64,000 nt of DNA from Cutibacterium sp. GTDB taxonomy: Bacteria; Actinomycetota; Actinomycetes; Propionibacteriales; Propionibacteriaceae. Location of the stretch: assembly GCF_030525615.1 (NCBI RefSeq), contig NZ_JAUNEJ010000006.1:83105-147104 (forward strand). The letters are read 5' to 3'. Positions 38,030 through 46,883 of this stretch are shown here, one piece after another; the first letter of the stretch is position 1, and each line of letters begins with the position of its first letter. The notes under the pieces were generated by a model that saw only the letters and a program-made list of their open reading frames with translations, did not search any database and was not told the origin of the DNA. Made by a program: the position numbers and the translations under genes.

Positions 38030-38057
38030 GGGCCCGGAAACCAAGGTTTCCGGGCCC
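38030..38057 (-). terminator. mdh: mdh terminator
   Basis: GGGCCCGGAAACC pairs exactly with GGTTTCCGGGCCC around a 2-base centre (AA), 13 bases after the mdh stop. Confidence 0.85.
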
Positions 38058-38455
38058 ATACGTCACAGGATCAGATGAGGCCGAGTTCCTTGACGGCGTC
38101 GCGTTCGTCGGCGAGTTCTTTGGCGGAGGCGTCGATCTTGGCGCGCGAGAAGTTGTCGATCTCGAGACCCTGAACGATGTCGACTTTGCCGTCCTTGATG
38201 GTGACGGGGAAGGAGGAGATGAGGCCCTCAGGTACTCCGTAGGAGCCGTCGGACGGGATGGCCATGGACACCCAGTCACCCTCGGGGGTGGAGTTCATCC
38301 AGTCACGCATACACTCAACGGTGGCATTCGCGGCGGAGGCAGCGGAGGAGGCACCGCGGGCGTCGATAATGGCTGCGCCGCGTTTGGCGACCGTTGGGAT
38401 GAATTCGTTTTCGATCCACGCCTCGTCCACCAGATCGGCAGCCTTCTGGCCTGCG
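38030..38455. repeat. right direct repeat: 3' end of the intact mdh
   Basis: Partner of 25407-25802. Begins at the terminator stem and ends within the mdh coding sequence just after the QKAADL codons; upstream of that point the two copies diverge completely. Confidence 0.95.
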
Positions 38456-39054
38456 ACCTCGGCATGGAAGACGTCGGGGTACTGGGTGGAGGAGTGGTTG
38501 CCCCAAATGGTCATGTGGCGCACGTCGTTGACGGTCTTGCCGGTCTTGCGAGCCAGCTGTGTCTTGGCGCGGTTGTGGTCCAAGCGGGTCAGGGCGGCGA
38601 AGTGATCGTTCGGGATATCGACCGCGTTGGTGGCGGCAATCAGGGCATTGGTGTTGGCAGGGTTGCCAGTGACGAGAACGCGAACGTCGTCGGCAGCAAC
38701 CTCATTGAGAGCCTTGCCTTGGGCGGTGAAGATGGCGCCGTTCTTGGTCAACAGGTCGGAACGCTCCATACCGGCCTTACGAGGCATGGCACCGACGAGG
38801 AAGGCGGCGTTAACTCCGTCGAAGACCTTCTTTGGGTCGTCGCCGACCTCGATGTTCACCAGGTTGCCGAAGGCACAGTCGTCAAGCTCCATGACGACAC
38901 CCTCGAGAGCCTTGAGGGCCGGGGTAATTTCGAGTAAACGAAGTTCGATGGGAGTGTCCCCGAGCAGTGAGCCGGAGGCGATGCGGAACAGCAGGCTGTA
39001 ACAAATCTGGCCGGCAGCACCGGTAACGGCAATCTTGACTGGGGTCTGGGTCAT
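38071..39054 (-). CDS. mdh: malate dehydrogenase
   Basis: A 327-residue NAD-dependent dehydrogenase interconverting malate and oxaloacetate in the TCA cycle and, in propionic fermentation, in the reductive branch. [17 protein letters not shown] is the dinucleotide loop; [13 protein letters not shown] holds the substrate-binding arginines, [15 protein letters not shown] follows, and the proton-relay His is in [16 protein letters not shown] 39054 has AAGGAGAG upstream. The last third is duplicated at the left edge of the island. It lies downstream of purU on the same strand, 190 bases away. Confidence 0.97.
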   Translation of the reverse strand: MTQTPVKIAVTGAAGQICYSLLFRIASGSLLGDTPIELRLLEITPALKALEGVVMELDDCAFGNLVNIEVGDDPKKVFDGVNAAFLVGAMPRKAGMERSDLLTKNGAIFTAQGKALNEVAADDVRVLVTGNPANTNALIAATNAVDIPNDHFAALTRLDHNRAKTQLARKTGKTVNDVRHMTIWGNHSSTQYPDVFHAEVAGQKAADLVDEAWIENEFIPTVAKRGAAIIDARGASSAASAANATVECMRDWMNSTPEGDWVSMAIPSDGSYGVPEGLISSFPVTIKDGKVDIVQGLEIDNFSRAKIDASAKELADERDAVKELGLI

Positions 39055-39186
39055 GGATCTCTCCTTGAAAGTCCTCGATGACGCTTTGGATACCTCCGAG
39101 CGTACTCGCGGACAGCCCGCGAAGTGGGCCGGAGTAGTTATTCTCGCCAAGAACAACTGACGGCGGTGAGAATTTTCCCGTTACAA

Positions 39187-39222
39187 ACTCACACAGCTGG
39201 GCAGACTCACACAGCTGGAAGG
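39187..39222. repeat. 18-bp period tandem duplication
   Basis: ACTCACACAGCTGG occurs at 39187-39200 and 39205-39218, inside two 18-base units, just after the purU stop in transcription order. Confidence 0.8.
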
Positions 39223-39244
39223 TTTTGCCTGGCTGTCGGGGTCG

Positions 39245-40096
39245 TCAGCTGAAAATGACGGTACGCATACCGTCCAGGAAGGTGCGGTGTTCGGCGAAGA
39301 GACGCACGGCTTCGTTGAGGGTTGCCGACTCGATGTCCTGTCCAATTGCCGTCAACTGGGCGACGGTTTGGGAATGATCGACGCGCTGGACTCGCTGTTC
39401 GAGGATGGGTCCCTCGTCAAGGTCGACGGTGACGAAGTGGGCCGTCGCGCCAATGAGCTTCACCCCGCGGGAATGGGCCTGACGGTAAGGATTCGCCCCT
39501 TTAAAACCGGGCAGGAACGAGTGATGAATGTTGATACAGCGTCCCGACAGCTGCTCGCACAGCTCGGGGGAGAGGATTTGCATATAGCGGGCCAACACCA
39601 CCAATTCGACATCAAGGTCATTGACAGTGCGCAGCACCTCCCGTTCGAAGGCCCCCTTGGATTCCTTGTCGACCTTTTGCCACCGGAAGGGCACCTTGTG
39701 GAACTCTGCCAGGTCAGCAAGGTCAGGATGATTGGCCATCACTTGGACGACGTCGATAGGCAATCGGCCGTTGGCGCGGTTGAACAAGAGGTGTGACAGG
39801 CAGTGGGGTGCCTTGGAAGCAAGGATGAGAGTGCGGACCGGGCGTCCCAGCTCGTCAATTCGGAACTTCGCCTGGTACCGGCGTGCCTGTTCTGCGACGG
39901 CGGATTCTAGATCAGCCCGGCTGCTCACCGACTCGACCTGCAGTCGGATGAAGAAGTTTCCGGTATCGGTGCTGGTGAACTGCTGGCACTCGGTGAGGTT
40001 GCCGCCAATGTGAGAACACGCCCCGGTAACGGCGTGGACGAGTCCCGGCTGGTCGGGGCTGGTCCAGGTGACAACGAGCTGGTGGGGTTCCGACAT
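39245..40096 (-). CDS. purU: formyltetrahydrofolate deformylase
   Basis: A 283-residue enzyme that hydrolyses 10-formyl-THF to THF and formate. An N-terminal ACT domain (about 5-85: TWTSPDQPGLVHAVTGACSH) is joined to a formyltransferase-fold domain containing VVLARYMQILSPELCEQLSG and the active-site NIHHSFLPGFKGANPY with the following HFVTVDLDEGPI. It balances one-carbon pools with PurN, PurH and FolD encoded elsewhere in the window. Single gene, divergent from icd, with about 200 bases between. Confidence 0.95.
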   Translation of the reverse strand: MSEPHQLVVTWTSPDQPGLVHAVTGACSHIGGNLTECQQFTSTDTGNFFIRLQVESVSSRADLESAVAEQARRYQAKFRIDELGRPVRTLILASKAPHCLSHLLFNRANGRLPIDVVQVMANHPDLADLAEFHKVPFRWQKVDKESKGAFEREVLRTVNDLDVELVVLARYMQILSPELCEQLSGRCINIHHSFLPGFKGANPYRQAHSRGVKLIGATAHFVTVDLDEGPILEQRVQRVDHSQTVAQLTAIGQDIESATLNEAVRLFAEHRTFLDGMRTVIFS

Positions 40097-40292
40097 GACC
40101 GGTACGGTAGTCGGCCCGGCGTCCAGGGGAGGGAGGTTTCAAGGGGCGGATTGGGGCAGCTTGAGGTGTTCAGCCATGTTGCGTTGCTGACCGAGCCGTT
40201 TTGTCCCCTTTCTCCACTATTGTGAGATGCAGTGCCGCACCGGTCCTTCGACGGTCGGATTGCGGTGTTCCCTCGACCACAGGAGTTCGTGA

Positions 40293-42503
40293 ATGCCCAC
40301 CATCGTCTGGACCAAGATCGACGAAGCACCCGCCCTCGCGTCATATTCCCTGTTACCCATCGTGCGGGGATTCCTCGACGAATCAGGTATCGACATCACG
40401 ACCTCGGATATTTCCCTGGCAGGGCGCATCTTGGCTCAGTTCCCGGATCGTCTGAGCGAGGATCAAAAGGTGGCCGATCACCTGGCCAAGCTCGGTGAAC
40501 TCACCGGATCTCCAGACGCGAACATCATCAAGCTTCCCAATATCTCCGCGTCCATCCCGCAGCTCAAGGCTGCCATTGCTGAGTTGCAGTCCCAGGGCTA
40601 TGACTTGCCCGATTTCCCGGATAAGCCCGCCACTGGCGAGGAGAAGGAGATCGCCGCCCGATACGCCACCGTGCTCGGCTCGGCCGTCAATCCGGTGCTG
40701 CGTCAGGGCAACTCCGACCGTCGTGCCCCAGCTGCTGTCAAGGCCTACGCCAAAGCTCATCCACATCGCATGGGCGCATGGACCGATCAGGTCAAAGCCC
40801 GCGTCGCGCACATGGACTACGGCGATTTCTTTGACCACGAGGAGTCCTTCGTCTCTGGCGGGCAGGACCTCGACGTGGTTCTCGTGGGAGCCGATGGCTC
40901 ACAGACCACCCTTGCCAGCGGAATCAAGACCCTTGAGGGTGAGATCGTTGACGCGACCTTCATGTCGGTTGACGCCCTCGACGAGTTCTATGCCGCCACC
41001 CTGGCCAAGGCCAAGGAGGAGGACCTGCTGTGGTCGGTCCACCTCAAGGCCACCATGATGAAGGTGTCCGACCCGGTCCTCTTCGGCCATGCGGTTCGCA
41101 CCTTCCTGGCTGACGTTTTCGACAAGTTCGGTGCCGACCTTGACTCTGTAGGCGTCAACCCGGATCTCGGCCTGGGGGATCTCTACGCTCGTGTGGACAA
41201 GCTGCCCGCCGACCGCGCAGCCAAGGTCAAGGCCGCCATCGACTCCGCTTTCCGCGCTCGACCTGCCCTGGCTATGGTCGATTCGGACAACGGCATTACC
41301 AACCTCCATGCTGGCAACCTCGTCATCATCGACGCTTCGATGCCGACCGTCGTCCGTGATTCCGGATGTATGTGGAATGCCGAGGGCAAACGTCAGGAGA
41401 CTTTGGCCTGCATACCCGACCGCAGCTACGCGACGATGTATGCCGCGATCATGGACGATTGTCGTCAGAACGGGGCCCTTGACCCTGCCACCATGGGCGA
41501 TGTCCCTAACGTTGGTCTGATGGCCCAAAAGGCCGAGGAGTACGGCTCCCACTCGACCACCTTCACCGTCGCCCATGACGGTCGTGTCGAGGTGCGCTCC
41601 GGCGATGAGGTGCTGACGAGCCAGCAGGTCGAGGCCGGCGATATCTGGCGTATGAGTCGTGTGCGTGACATCCCAGTGCGCGACTGGGTGCGCCTGGCGG
41701 TCGAGAGGGCCCGTGTGACGAATACTCCGGCAGTGTTCTGGTTGGACGAGAATCGCGCTCATGACGCCCGCGTCATCGAGAAGGTCAAGGCCTACCTGCC
41801 CGAGCACGACACCAAGGGCCTGGATATTCGTATCCTCGCGCCAGTCGAGGCCATGAAGTTCACCTTGGAGCGCGTGCGTCGCGGTGAAGACACCATCTCA
41901 GTAACCGGTAATGTGCTGCGTGACTACCTCACTGACCTCTTCCCGATTCTCGAAATTGGTACCAGCGCCAAAATGCTCTCGGTTGTTCCGCTGCTGGCTG
42001 GCGGTGGCCTGTTCGAGACCGGCGCTGGCGGCTCGGCTCCCAAGCACGTTGCCCAGTTTGTCGCTGAGAATTACCTGCGTTGGGACTCTCTGGGTGAGTT
42101 TTGTGCCCTGGGAGCCTGCCTCGAGCACATCGACCAGACCACCGAGGGCACCAAGGCGGGAGTGCTCGCGGCCACCTTGGACAAGGCCATTGGCGCTTTC
42201 CTGGAGAACGACCGTTCTCCGGCACGCAAGCTCGGCCAGATCGACAACCGTGGCTCCCACTACTGGCTGGCCCGGTACTGGGCTGGTGAGCTGGCCGCGC
42301 AGAAGGACGATCCCGAGCTTGCCGACCGATTCTCCGACGTCGCCACTGAGCTGGCTTCCCGCGAGACTCAGATCCTTGACGAGCTCAACGGGGTCCAAGG
42401 CAATCCGGTTGACATGGGCGGTTACTACCACCCCGACGAGGAGCTTGTTGAGGATGCCATGCGTCCCAGCTCGACTTTCAACGCCATCATTGAATCCTTG
42501 TGA
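40293..42503 (+). CDS. icd: NADP-dependent isocitrate dehydrogenase, monomeric type
   Basis: A 736-residue monomeric enzyme, unrelated in length to the 45-kDa dimeric type. Start [23 protein letters not shown] and internal [55 protein letters not shown] and [15 protein letters not shown] are hallmarks. It oxidises isocitrate to 2-oxoglutarate and is a main NADPH source. Single gene with a terminator hairpin behind it. Confidence 0.97.
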   Translation: MPTIVWTKIDEAPALASYSLLPIVRGFLDESGIDITTSDISLAGRILAQFPDRLSEDQKVADHLAKLGELTGSPDANIIKLPNISASIPQLKAAIAELQSQGYDLPDFPDKPATGEEKEIAARYATVLGSAVNPVLRQGNSDRRAPAAVKAYAKAHPHRMGAWTDQVKARVAHMDYGDFFDHEESFVSGGQDLDVVLVGADGSQTTLASGIKTLEGEIVDATFMSVDALDEFYAATLAKAKEEDLLWSVHLKATMMKVSDPVLFGHAVRTFLADVFDKFGADLDSVGVNPDLGLGDLYARVDKLPADRAAKVKAAIDSAFRARPALAMVDSDNGITNLHAGNLVIIDASMPTVVRDSGCMWNAEGKRQETLACIPDRSYATMYAAIMDDCRQNGALDPATMGDVPNVGLMAQKAEEYGSHSTTFTVAHDGRVEVRSGDEVLTSQQVEAGDIWRMSRVRDIPVRDWVRLAVERARVTNTPAVFWLDENRAHDARVIEKVKAYLPEHDTKGLDIRILAPVEAMKFTLERVRRGEDTISVTGNVLRDYLTDLFPILEIGTSAKMLSVVPLLAGGGLFETGAGGSAPKHVAQFVAENYLRWDSLGEFCALGACLEHIDQTTEGTKAGVLAATLDKAIGAFLENDRSPARKLGQIDNRGSHYWLARYWAGELAAQKDDPELADRFSDVATELASRETQILDELNGVQGNPVDMGGYYHPDEELVEDAMRPSSTFNAIIESL

Positions 42504-42524
42504 GGGATTGAATCTTTGTCAGAC
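42489..42524. repeat. imperfect 18-bp tandem repeat across the icd stop
   Basis: ATTGAATCCTTGTGAGGG (42489-42506) is followed by ATTGAATCTTTGTCAGAC (42507-42524), 14 of 18 identical; the TGA in the first unit is the icd stop codon. Confidence 0.6.
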
Positions 42525-42532
42525 GAGGTGAA

Positions 42533-42565
42533 CCGACGCCGATCGTTCAACATCATCGGCGTCGG
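42533..42565 (+). terminator. icd terminator
   Basis: CCGACGCCGAT (42533-42543) pairs exactly with ATCGGCGTCGG (42555-42565) over an 11-base loop. The rest of 42566-42800 holds no gene that I can support. Confidence 0.65.
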
Positions 42566-42800
42566 TATCGTCCAACAACTCGGTTTCGGGACAATGACTG
42601 GTGATGGTTCAAAAACCACCTCGCCCTGGCCGTTGCGAGGTTCTCGACGTGTTCAGGTTCGGGTCGGTTTTCGCGGCAATGACACCTTGCCTAGAGTTTG
42701 TTGGCCCGACCCCTTATTCTTGATCTCATGCACAATGACGACCGGGAGGGCGATAGTCCCTTCATCCTTGCCTCTGTGACGAGAGGAATGGTGACGGTTC

Positions 42801-44198
42801 GTGGCTGACGTCCTTGAGAACGCCGCCCTTATCCTTCTTTTCATCCTCCTCGGAGGAGTGTTCTCCGCCGCCGAAATGGCGTTGGTGAGCTTGCGTGATT
42901 CTCAGGTCAAGCAACTGGCAGTCACCCGCGGGTCTCGCGGCCGTTCCATCCAAAAACTGCAATCGAATCCCAACCGGTTCCTGTCTTCAGTCCAGATCGG
43001 TGTCACGGTGTCGGGCTTCCTGGCCTCGGCATTCGGCGGTGCGACGTTGGCCAATCAGCTGGCCCCGGTATTCGTGTCCTGGGGAATGTCGGCATCCGTC
43101 GCTAGCACGGTGGCCCTCGTCATCATCACGATCATCATTTCCTACTTTTCGATCGTGCTGGGAGAGCTAGTTGCCAAACGCCTTGCCATGCAGCGTGCCG
43201 AAGGTTTTTCGCTGGTCCTCGGTCCGATGGTCAATGGCATTGCTACCTTGTTCCGCCCGATCATCTGGTTCCTGGGTGTCTCAACCAACTTCGTCGTCAA
43301 GATTCTTGGCGGCGATCCCGGAGCTGCCCGCGAAGAGGTCACCGACGAGGAGATCCGTTCCATGGTCGTCTCCTCAGCTACCTTGGGCGATGAGGAGCGC
43401 ACCATCCTCGACGAGGTTTTCGCAGTGGGGGAGAAGTCCTTGCGAGAGGTGATGGTTCCTCGCACTGAGGTGGACTTCCTGCAGGGATCGATGACGGCTG
43501 CTCAGGTGGCCCAAATGGTCCGTGACGGCTCCCACTCCCGGTACCCCGTCATTGATGGATCGGCCGATCGAGTGCTCGGATTCGTCCACGTCCGTGATCT
43601 GCTTGAGCTTGACCCCCAGAGTCGCAACAGCCGAGTTTCCCAGCTTGTGCGTACGGTCATCTCCCTGCCCGACAGTGTGAAGGTGCTCAAGGCCTTGACG
43701 GAGCTGCGTCGCACCCATGCCCATCTGGCCATCGTCCTTGACGAGTACGGCGGTACTGCCGGCATTGTGACTCTTGAGGACCTCGTCGAGGAGATCGTCG
43801 GTGACATCACGGACGAATACGACACCGTCGAGCCTTCTGACCTGGCTCACGTTCGACAGCGCGATATCGACGGACTGACGACGATCGAGGAATTCTCCGA
43901 GAAGGTTGGTCTGGTGTTGCCGGAGGGTCCATATGACACCGTTGCCGGCTACTTTATGGCCCAGACCGGGCAAGTCCCGGTTAAGGGAGCCCAGGTCAAT
44001 GTCCATCTGTTCCCAGTCGGTTTCATTGCCGACGACGACGAGGAACAGGAGGAACTCGCTCCCAACGTCGAGCTGACGGTGACCGAGGTCGATGGTTTGC
44101 GTGCCGCATGGCTGAGGGTTCGTAGGCTCGATGCGCCAATCGTGACGTCCGGGGCCTCTGCTGCCCCGCATTCTGATCGGGAGGCGGCAAGCGCGTGA
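42801..44198 (+). CDS. CNNM/CBS-domain membrane protein (hemolysin C/CorC family)
   Basis: A 465-residue protein. The N-terminal DUF21/CNNM domain (about 1-195) has four hydrophobic segments (LENAALILLFILLGGVFSAAEMAL; QIGVTVSGFLASAFGG; VASTVALVIITIIISYF). It is followed by a CBS pair (about 215-340: EVMVPRTEVDFLQGSM; LAIVLDEYGGTAGIVTLEDLVEEI) and a C-terminal CorC/HlyC domain (about 355-445). Homologues are linked to magnesium efflux or homeostasis; the hemolysin name is historical. GTG start 42801 has only a distant GAGAGG, so the start is less certain. It overlaps the next gene by 4 bases. Confidence 0.88.
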   Translation: MADVLENAALILLFILLGGVFSAAEMALVSLRDSQVKQLAVTRGSRGRSIQKLQSNPNRFLSSVQIGVTVSGFLASAFGGATLANQLAPVFVSWGMSASVASTVALVIITIIISYFSIVLGELVAKRLAMQRAEGFSLVLGPMVNGIATLFRPIIWFLGVSTNFVVKILGGDPGAAREEVTDEEIRSMVVSSATLGDEERTILDEVFAVGEKSLREVMVPRTEVDFLQGSMTAAQVAQMVRDGSHSRYPVIDGSADRVLGFVHVRDLLELDPQSRNSRVSQLVRTVISLPDSVKVLKALTELRRTHAHLAIVLDEYGGTAGIVTLEDLVEEIVGDITDEYDTVEPSDLAHVRQRDIDGLTTIEEFSEKVGLVLPEGPYDTVAGYFMAQTGQVPVKGAQVNVHLFPVGFIADDDEEQEELAPNVELTVTEVDGLRAAWLRVRRLDAPIVTSGASAAPHSDREAASA

Positions 44199-45433
44199 AA
44201 CGACCCGCGTGGCTCGGCGGTCCTGGAAAGGATGCTGACGGGGCAGTTCTGCTGACCGGCCCAGAAGCCGGAGAACTCCTGACGGCAGCCGTCGAGCACT
44301 CCGGCGGGATTCTGTTGGACTGGCAGCTTGACCACGTGGACGCCAATCCAGGCCAATCCACCACGGCCACGTATCAGGCTCGCGTGCAATGGCAGACGGG
44401 GGAGCGGCAGGAGCTTTTTGGTATGAGTGCGCGTGCCGACGGTCCTGCGATGACCGATTCGCGCGCCGACATCTATGTCGATGGTTCTCGCGAGGTTGCG
44501 ATATGGCGATATCCCGATGATCCAGACCTGCCCGGGCTGTCTCGGGCCGCTTATCCCGAGCACATGGCGGCGATCATTTCTGATTTGGGGCTGGTTGGCG
44601 GTCCCGTCAGCGCTCCAGAGATCAATCTGCGGATGATCGGGTATCGACCCAGGCGTCGGGCGGTGCTGTGCGTCGAGGTTGCTCAGCGACGGTTCTATGT
44701 CAAGGTTCTGCGTGACGGCATTTTCCAAGCAACTCTTGCCCGTCACGAGCTACTGACACGCGCGGGCGTGCCGAGTCCCCGCGTCGCCGGGATCACTGAC
44801 GACAATTTGCTCTTCTTGACCGAATTGCCGGGACGTCCTCTCAGCAAGGCCCTGTTCGAGCCAGGGAATCCCTGCACAGCCGAGAGCCTTGTTGGGCTGC
44901 TCGACCAGCTGCCTGCCCAAGTATGCGACCTGCCCCGACGCTCCCCATGGAGTGAGTCGGTGGACCATTACTGTCGCATGGTCTCCGCCGCCATGCCCGA
45001 TCAGCAGGCTCGCCTGGAGCGGATGGCGCGCACGATTTCTCAGGGGCTGTCGGGCGCACCGCAGGGTAATGAGCCAACCCATGGCGACTTCCATGAGGGC
45101 CAGATTCACGTCTGGAATGGCCAGGTGTGCGGAATCCTCGACGTCGACACCATCGGGCCAGGGCGTCGTGTCGATGATCTTGCCTGTTTGGTCGCCCATC
45201 TGTCGACGGTGCAGCACATGAATTCTTTGCAGGCTAACCGGATGAGACAGATCTTGGCGGCATGGGTACCGGTCTTTGATACCAGAGTCGATCCGGTGGA
45301 GCTGAGGCTGCGCTCCGCCGCAGTGGCAATATCCCTTGCGACCGGACCATATCGAAGCCAGGAAACCAACTGGGCTGCTGAGACGACCTCGATCATTGAC
45401 GCAGCGGAAGCCTTGGTCAATCAGGTTTCCTAA
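44195..45433 (+). CDS. aminoglycoside phosphotransferase-fold kinase-like protein
   Basis: A 412-residue protein with an N-terminal part of about 180 residues unlike known kinases and a C-terminal APH-type kinase fold. The catalytic loop is THGDFHEGQIHV and the metal-binding motif is ILDVDTIGPG, in the HGD.......D.D order of the APH/choline kinase superfamily. Substrate unknown; nothing indicates antibiotic resistance. It overlaps the CNNM gene by 4 bases (GTGA), so the two are co-translated. Confidence 0.7.
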   Translation: MKRPAWLGGPGKDADGAVLLTGPEAGELLTAAVEHSGGILLDWQLDHVDANPGQSTTATYQARVQWQTGERQELFGMSARADGPAMTDSRADIYVDGSREVAIWRYPDDPDLPGLSRAAYPEHMAAIISDLGLVGGPVSAPEINLRMIGYRPRRRAVLCVEVAQRRFYVKVLRDGIFQATLARHELLTRAGVPSPRVAGITDDNLLFLTELPGRPLSKALFEPGNPCTAESLVGLLDQLPAQVCDLPRRSPWSESVDHYCRMVSAAMPDQQARLERMARTISQGLSGAPQGNEPTHGDFHEGQIHVWNGQVCGILDVDTIGPGRRVDDLACLVAHLSTVQHMNSLQANRMRQILAAWVPVFDTRVDPVELRLRSAAVAISLATGPYRSQETNWAAETTSIIDAAEALVNQVS

Positions 45434-45436
45434 CGG

Positions 45437-45466
45437 GCCGATTCGTCCTATGCCGATTCGTCCTAT
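45437..45466. repeat. 15-bp tandem duplication, two exact copies
   Basis: GCCGATTCGTCCTAT at 45437-45451 and 45452-45466, directly after the TAA of the kinase-like gene. Confidence 0.9.
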
Positions 45467-45640
45467 GAGGTGGGCACCGGTGTCAAACGTGCCAGGGCAT
45501 TTTGCCACTTCTTGGGTTCACTTTCGCCGTTGAGGTGTCGATCCCGCCACGAAAGGGTTACAGTTTGATGGCCCGGGAGGTGAAATCTGCCGCGCGGGCT
45601 CCCTATTCGTCGGATCATCGTCTGCTCCAGGAGGCAGTCC

Positions 45641-46756
45641 GTGAAGAAGTCACACCTCGCTATCCCCGCTGTTTTTGCAGCCGCAGCCCTGTCGCTGTCG
45701 GCGTGTGCGCAAGCTCCGGACGAGTCCTCGGGTTCCTCGTCGAGTTCGGCCGCCGCCTCGGCGAACGCCAACTCGAATTCGGGTGAGTTCAAGGCCTGCA
45801 TGGTCTCTGACTCCGCCGGCTTCAACGACAAATCCTTCAACGAGACCTCTCTGAAGGGCCTCACCAAGGCCGCTAGCGACCTTGGTGCCAAGACCGCAAA
45901 GGTCGAGTCGAAGGACGACAAGGACTACGCCACCAACCTGCAGTCGATGATTGACGCGAAGTGCTCGATCATCGTCTCCGTCGGTTTCCTGCTTGAGGAG
46001 CCGACCCTGGCCGCCGCCAAGGCGAACCCGAACGTCAAGTTCGCCATCGTCGATGACAACCCGCAGGGTGCCCCGTCTAACCTCAAGCCGCTGATCTTCA
46101 ACACCGCCCAGTCCTCCTTCGAGGCCGGTTACTTGGCCGCCTCGCTGACCAAGACCGGCAAGGTCGCCACCTTCGGCGGCATGAAGATCCCCACCGTCAC
46201 CATATTCATGGATGGTTTCGCCCAGGGCGTCGACTACTACAACAAGCAAAAGAACAAGTCGGTCAAGGTTATCGGTTGGAACGCCGAGAAGCAGGACGGC
46301 CAGTTCGTCCCGCAGCCCAACCCGTTCCAGAACGTCTCTGGTGGTAAGACGACTGCTCAGGCCCTGCTTAACCAAGGTGCAGACATCATCCTCCCGGTCG
46401 CCGGCAACGCAGGTAACGGCGCTTTGCAGGCTGTGAAGTCCTCCGGAGGCAAGGCCAATGCCATCTGGGTTGACGGCGACGGCTGTGAGACTCAGCCCTC
46501 CTACTGCTCCAACATCATCACCTCGGTGTACAAGGGTATGGATGTCGCTGTCTTTGATGCCATCAAGGCTGCTAAGGACGGCTCCTTCGACAACAAGCCG
46601 TACATCGGTTCTCTTGAGGACGGCGGCACCGGACTGTCCCCGTTCCACGAGTTCGACTCCAAGGTGCCCGCTGAGGTCAAGGAAGAATTGAACACGATCA
46701 AGGCCGACATCGCCTCCGGCAAGATCGAGATCACCTCGAAGGCCCAGCCCAAGTGA
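45641..46756 (+). CDS. BMP-family nucleoside-binding lipoprotein
   Basis: A 371-residue lipoprotein. The signal peptide (MKKSHLAIPAVFAAAALSLSAC) has lipobox LSAC with Cys22. A Ser/Ala-rich linker (about 25-48) precedes the BMP/Med domain (SDSAGFNDKSFNETSLKGL; LPVAGNAGNGALQAV; WVDGDGCETQPSYCSNI). BMP proteins such as B. subtilis YufN bind nucleosides for an ABC importer; the matching ATPase and two permeases follow. GTG 45641 has CAGGAGG ahead. A hairpin between this gene and the ATPase may lower downstream expression. Confidence 0.93.
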   Translation: MKKSHLAIPAVFAAAALSLSACAQAPDESSGSSSSSAAASANANSNSGEFKACMVSDSAGFNDKSFNETSLKGLTKAASDLGAKTAKVESKDDKDYATNLQSMIDAKCSIIVSVGFLLEEPTLAAAKANPNVKFAIVDDNPQGAPSNLKPLIFNTAQSSFEAGYLAASLTKTGKVATFGGMKIPTVTIFMDGFAQGVDYYNKQKNKSVKVIGWNAEKQDGQFVPQPNPFQNVSGGKTTAQALLNQGADIILPVAGNAGNGALQAVKSSGGKANAIWVDGDGCETQPSYCSNIITSVYKGMDVAVFDAIKAAKDGSFDNKPYIGSLEDGGTGLSPFHEFDSKVPAEVKEELNTIKADIASGKIEITSKAQPK

Positions 46757-46795
46757 GCTGTCAGCGCGAACTCGGTTCCTGAGCTGGCAACTACG

Positions 46796-46850
46796 TGAGC
46801 CGATGACGCGCCGATCTCCTTGGGGAGGTCGGCGCGTCGTCGTCGGCTCA
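46796..46850 (+). terminator. large hairpin between BMP and ABC genes
   Basis: TGAGCCGA..GACGCGCCGATCTCC pairs with GGAGGTCGGCGCGTCGTCGTCGGCTCA over a TTGG loop, with one 3-base bulge and one G-U pair: a stem of more than 20 pairs. It probably sets a high binding-protein to transporter ratio by partial termination or RNA stabilisation. Confidence 0.75.
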
Positions 46851-46883
46851 CACTGAGGGATCAGACGTGGAAGGATCTGACCT

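Larger units (their letters stand above)
25407..38455. mobile_element. accessory island bracketed by mdh 3'-end direct repeats
   Basis: The segment between the two mdh repeats carries IS3, ISL3 and IS481 remnants and cargo genes of mixed, partly AT-rich composition, while both flanks are ordinary housekeeping chromosome. The intact mdh is at the right edge and a promoterless 3' fragment at the left. No integrase or tRNA is visible, so an IS-mediated or homologous event is more likely than a classical integrative element. IS debris also lies just left of the repeat (25053-25315). Confidence 0.75.
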
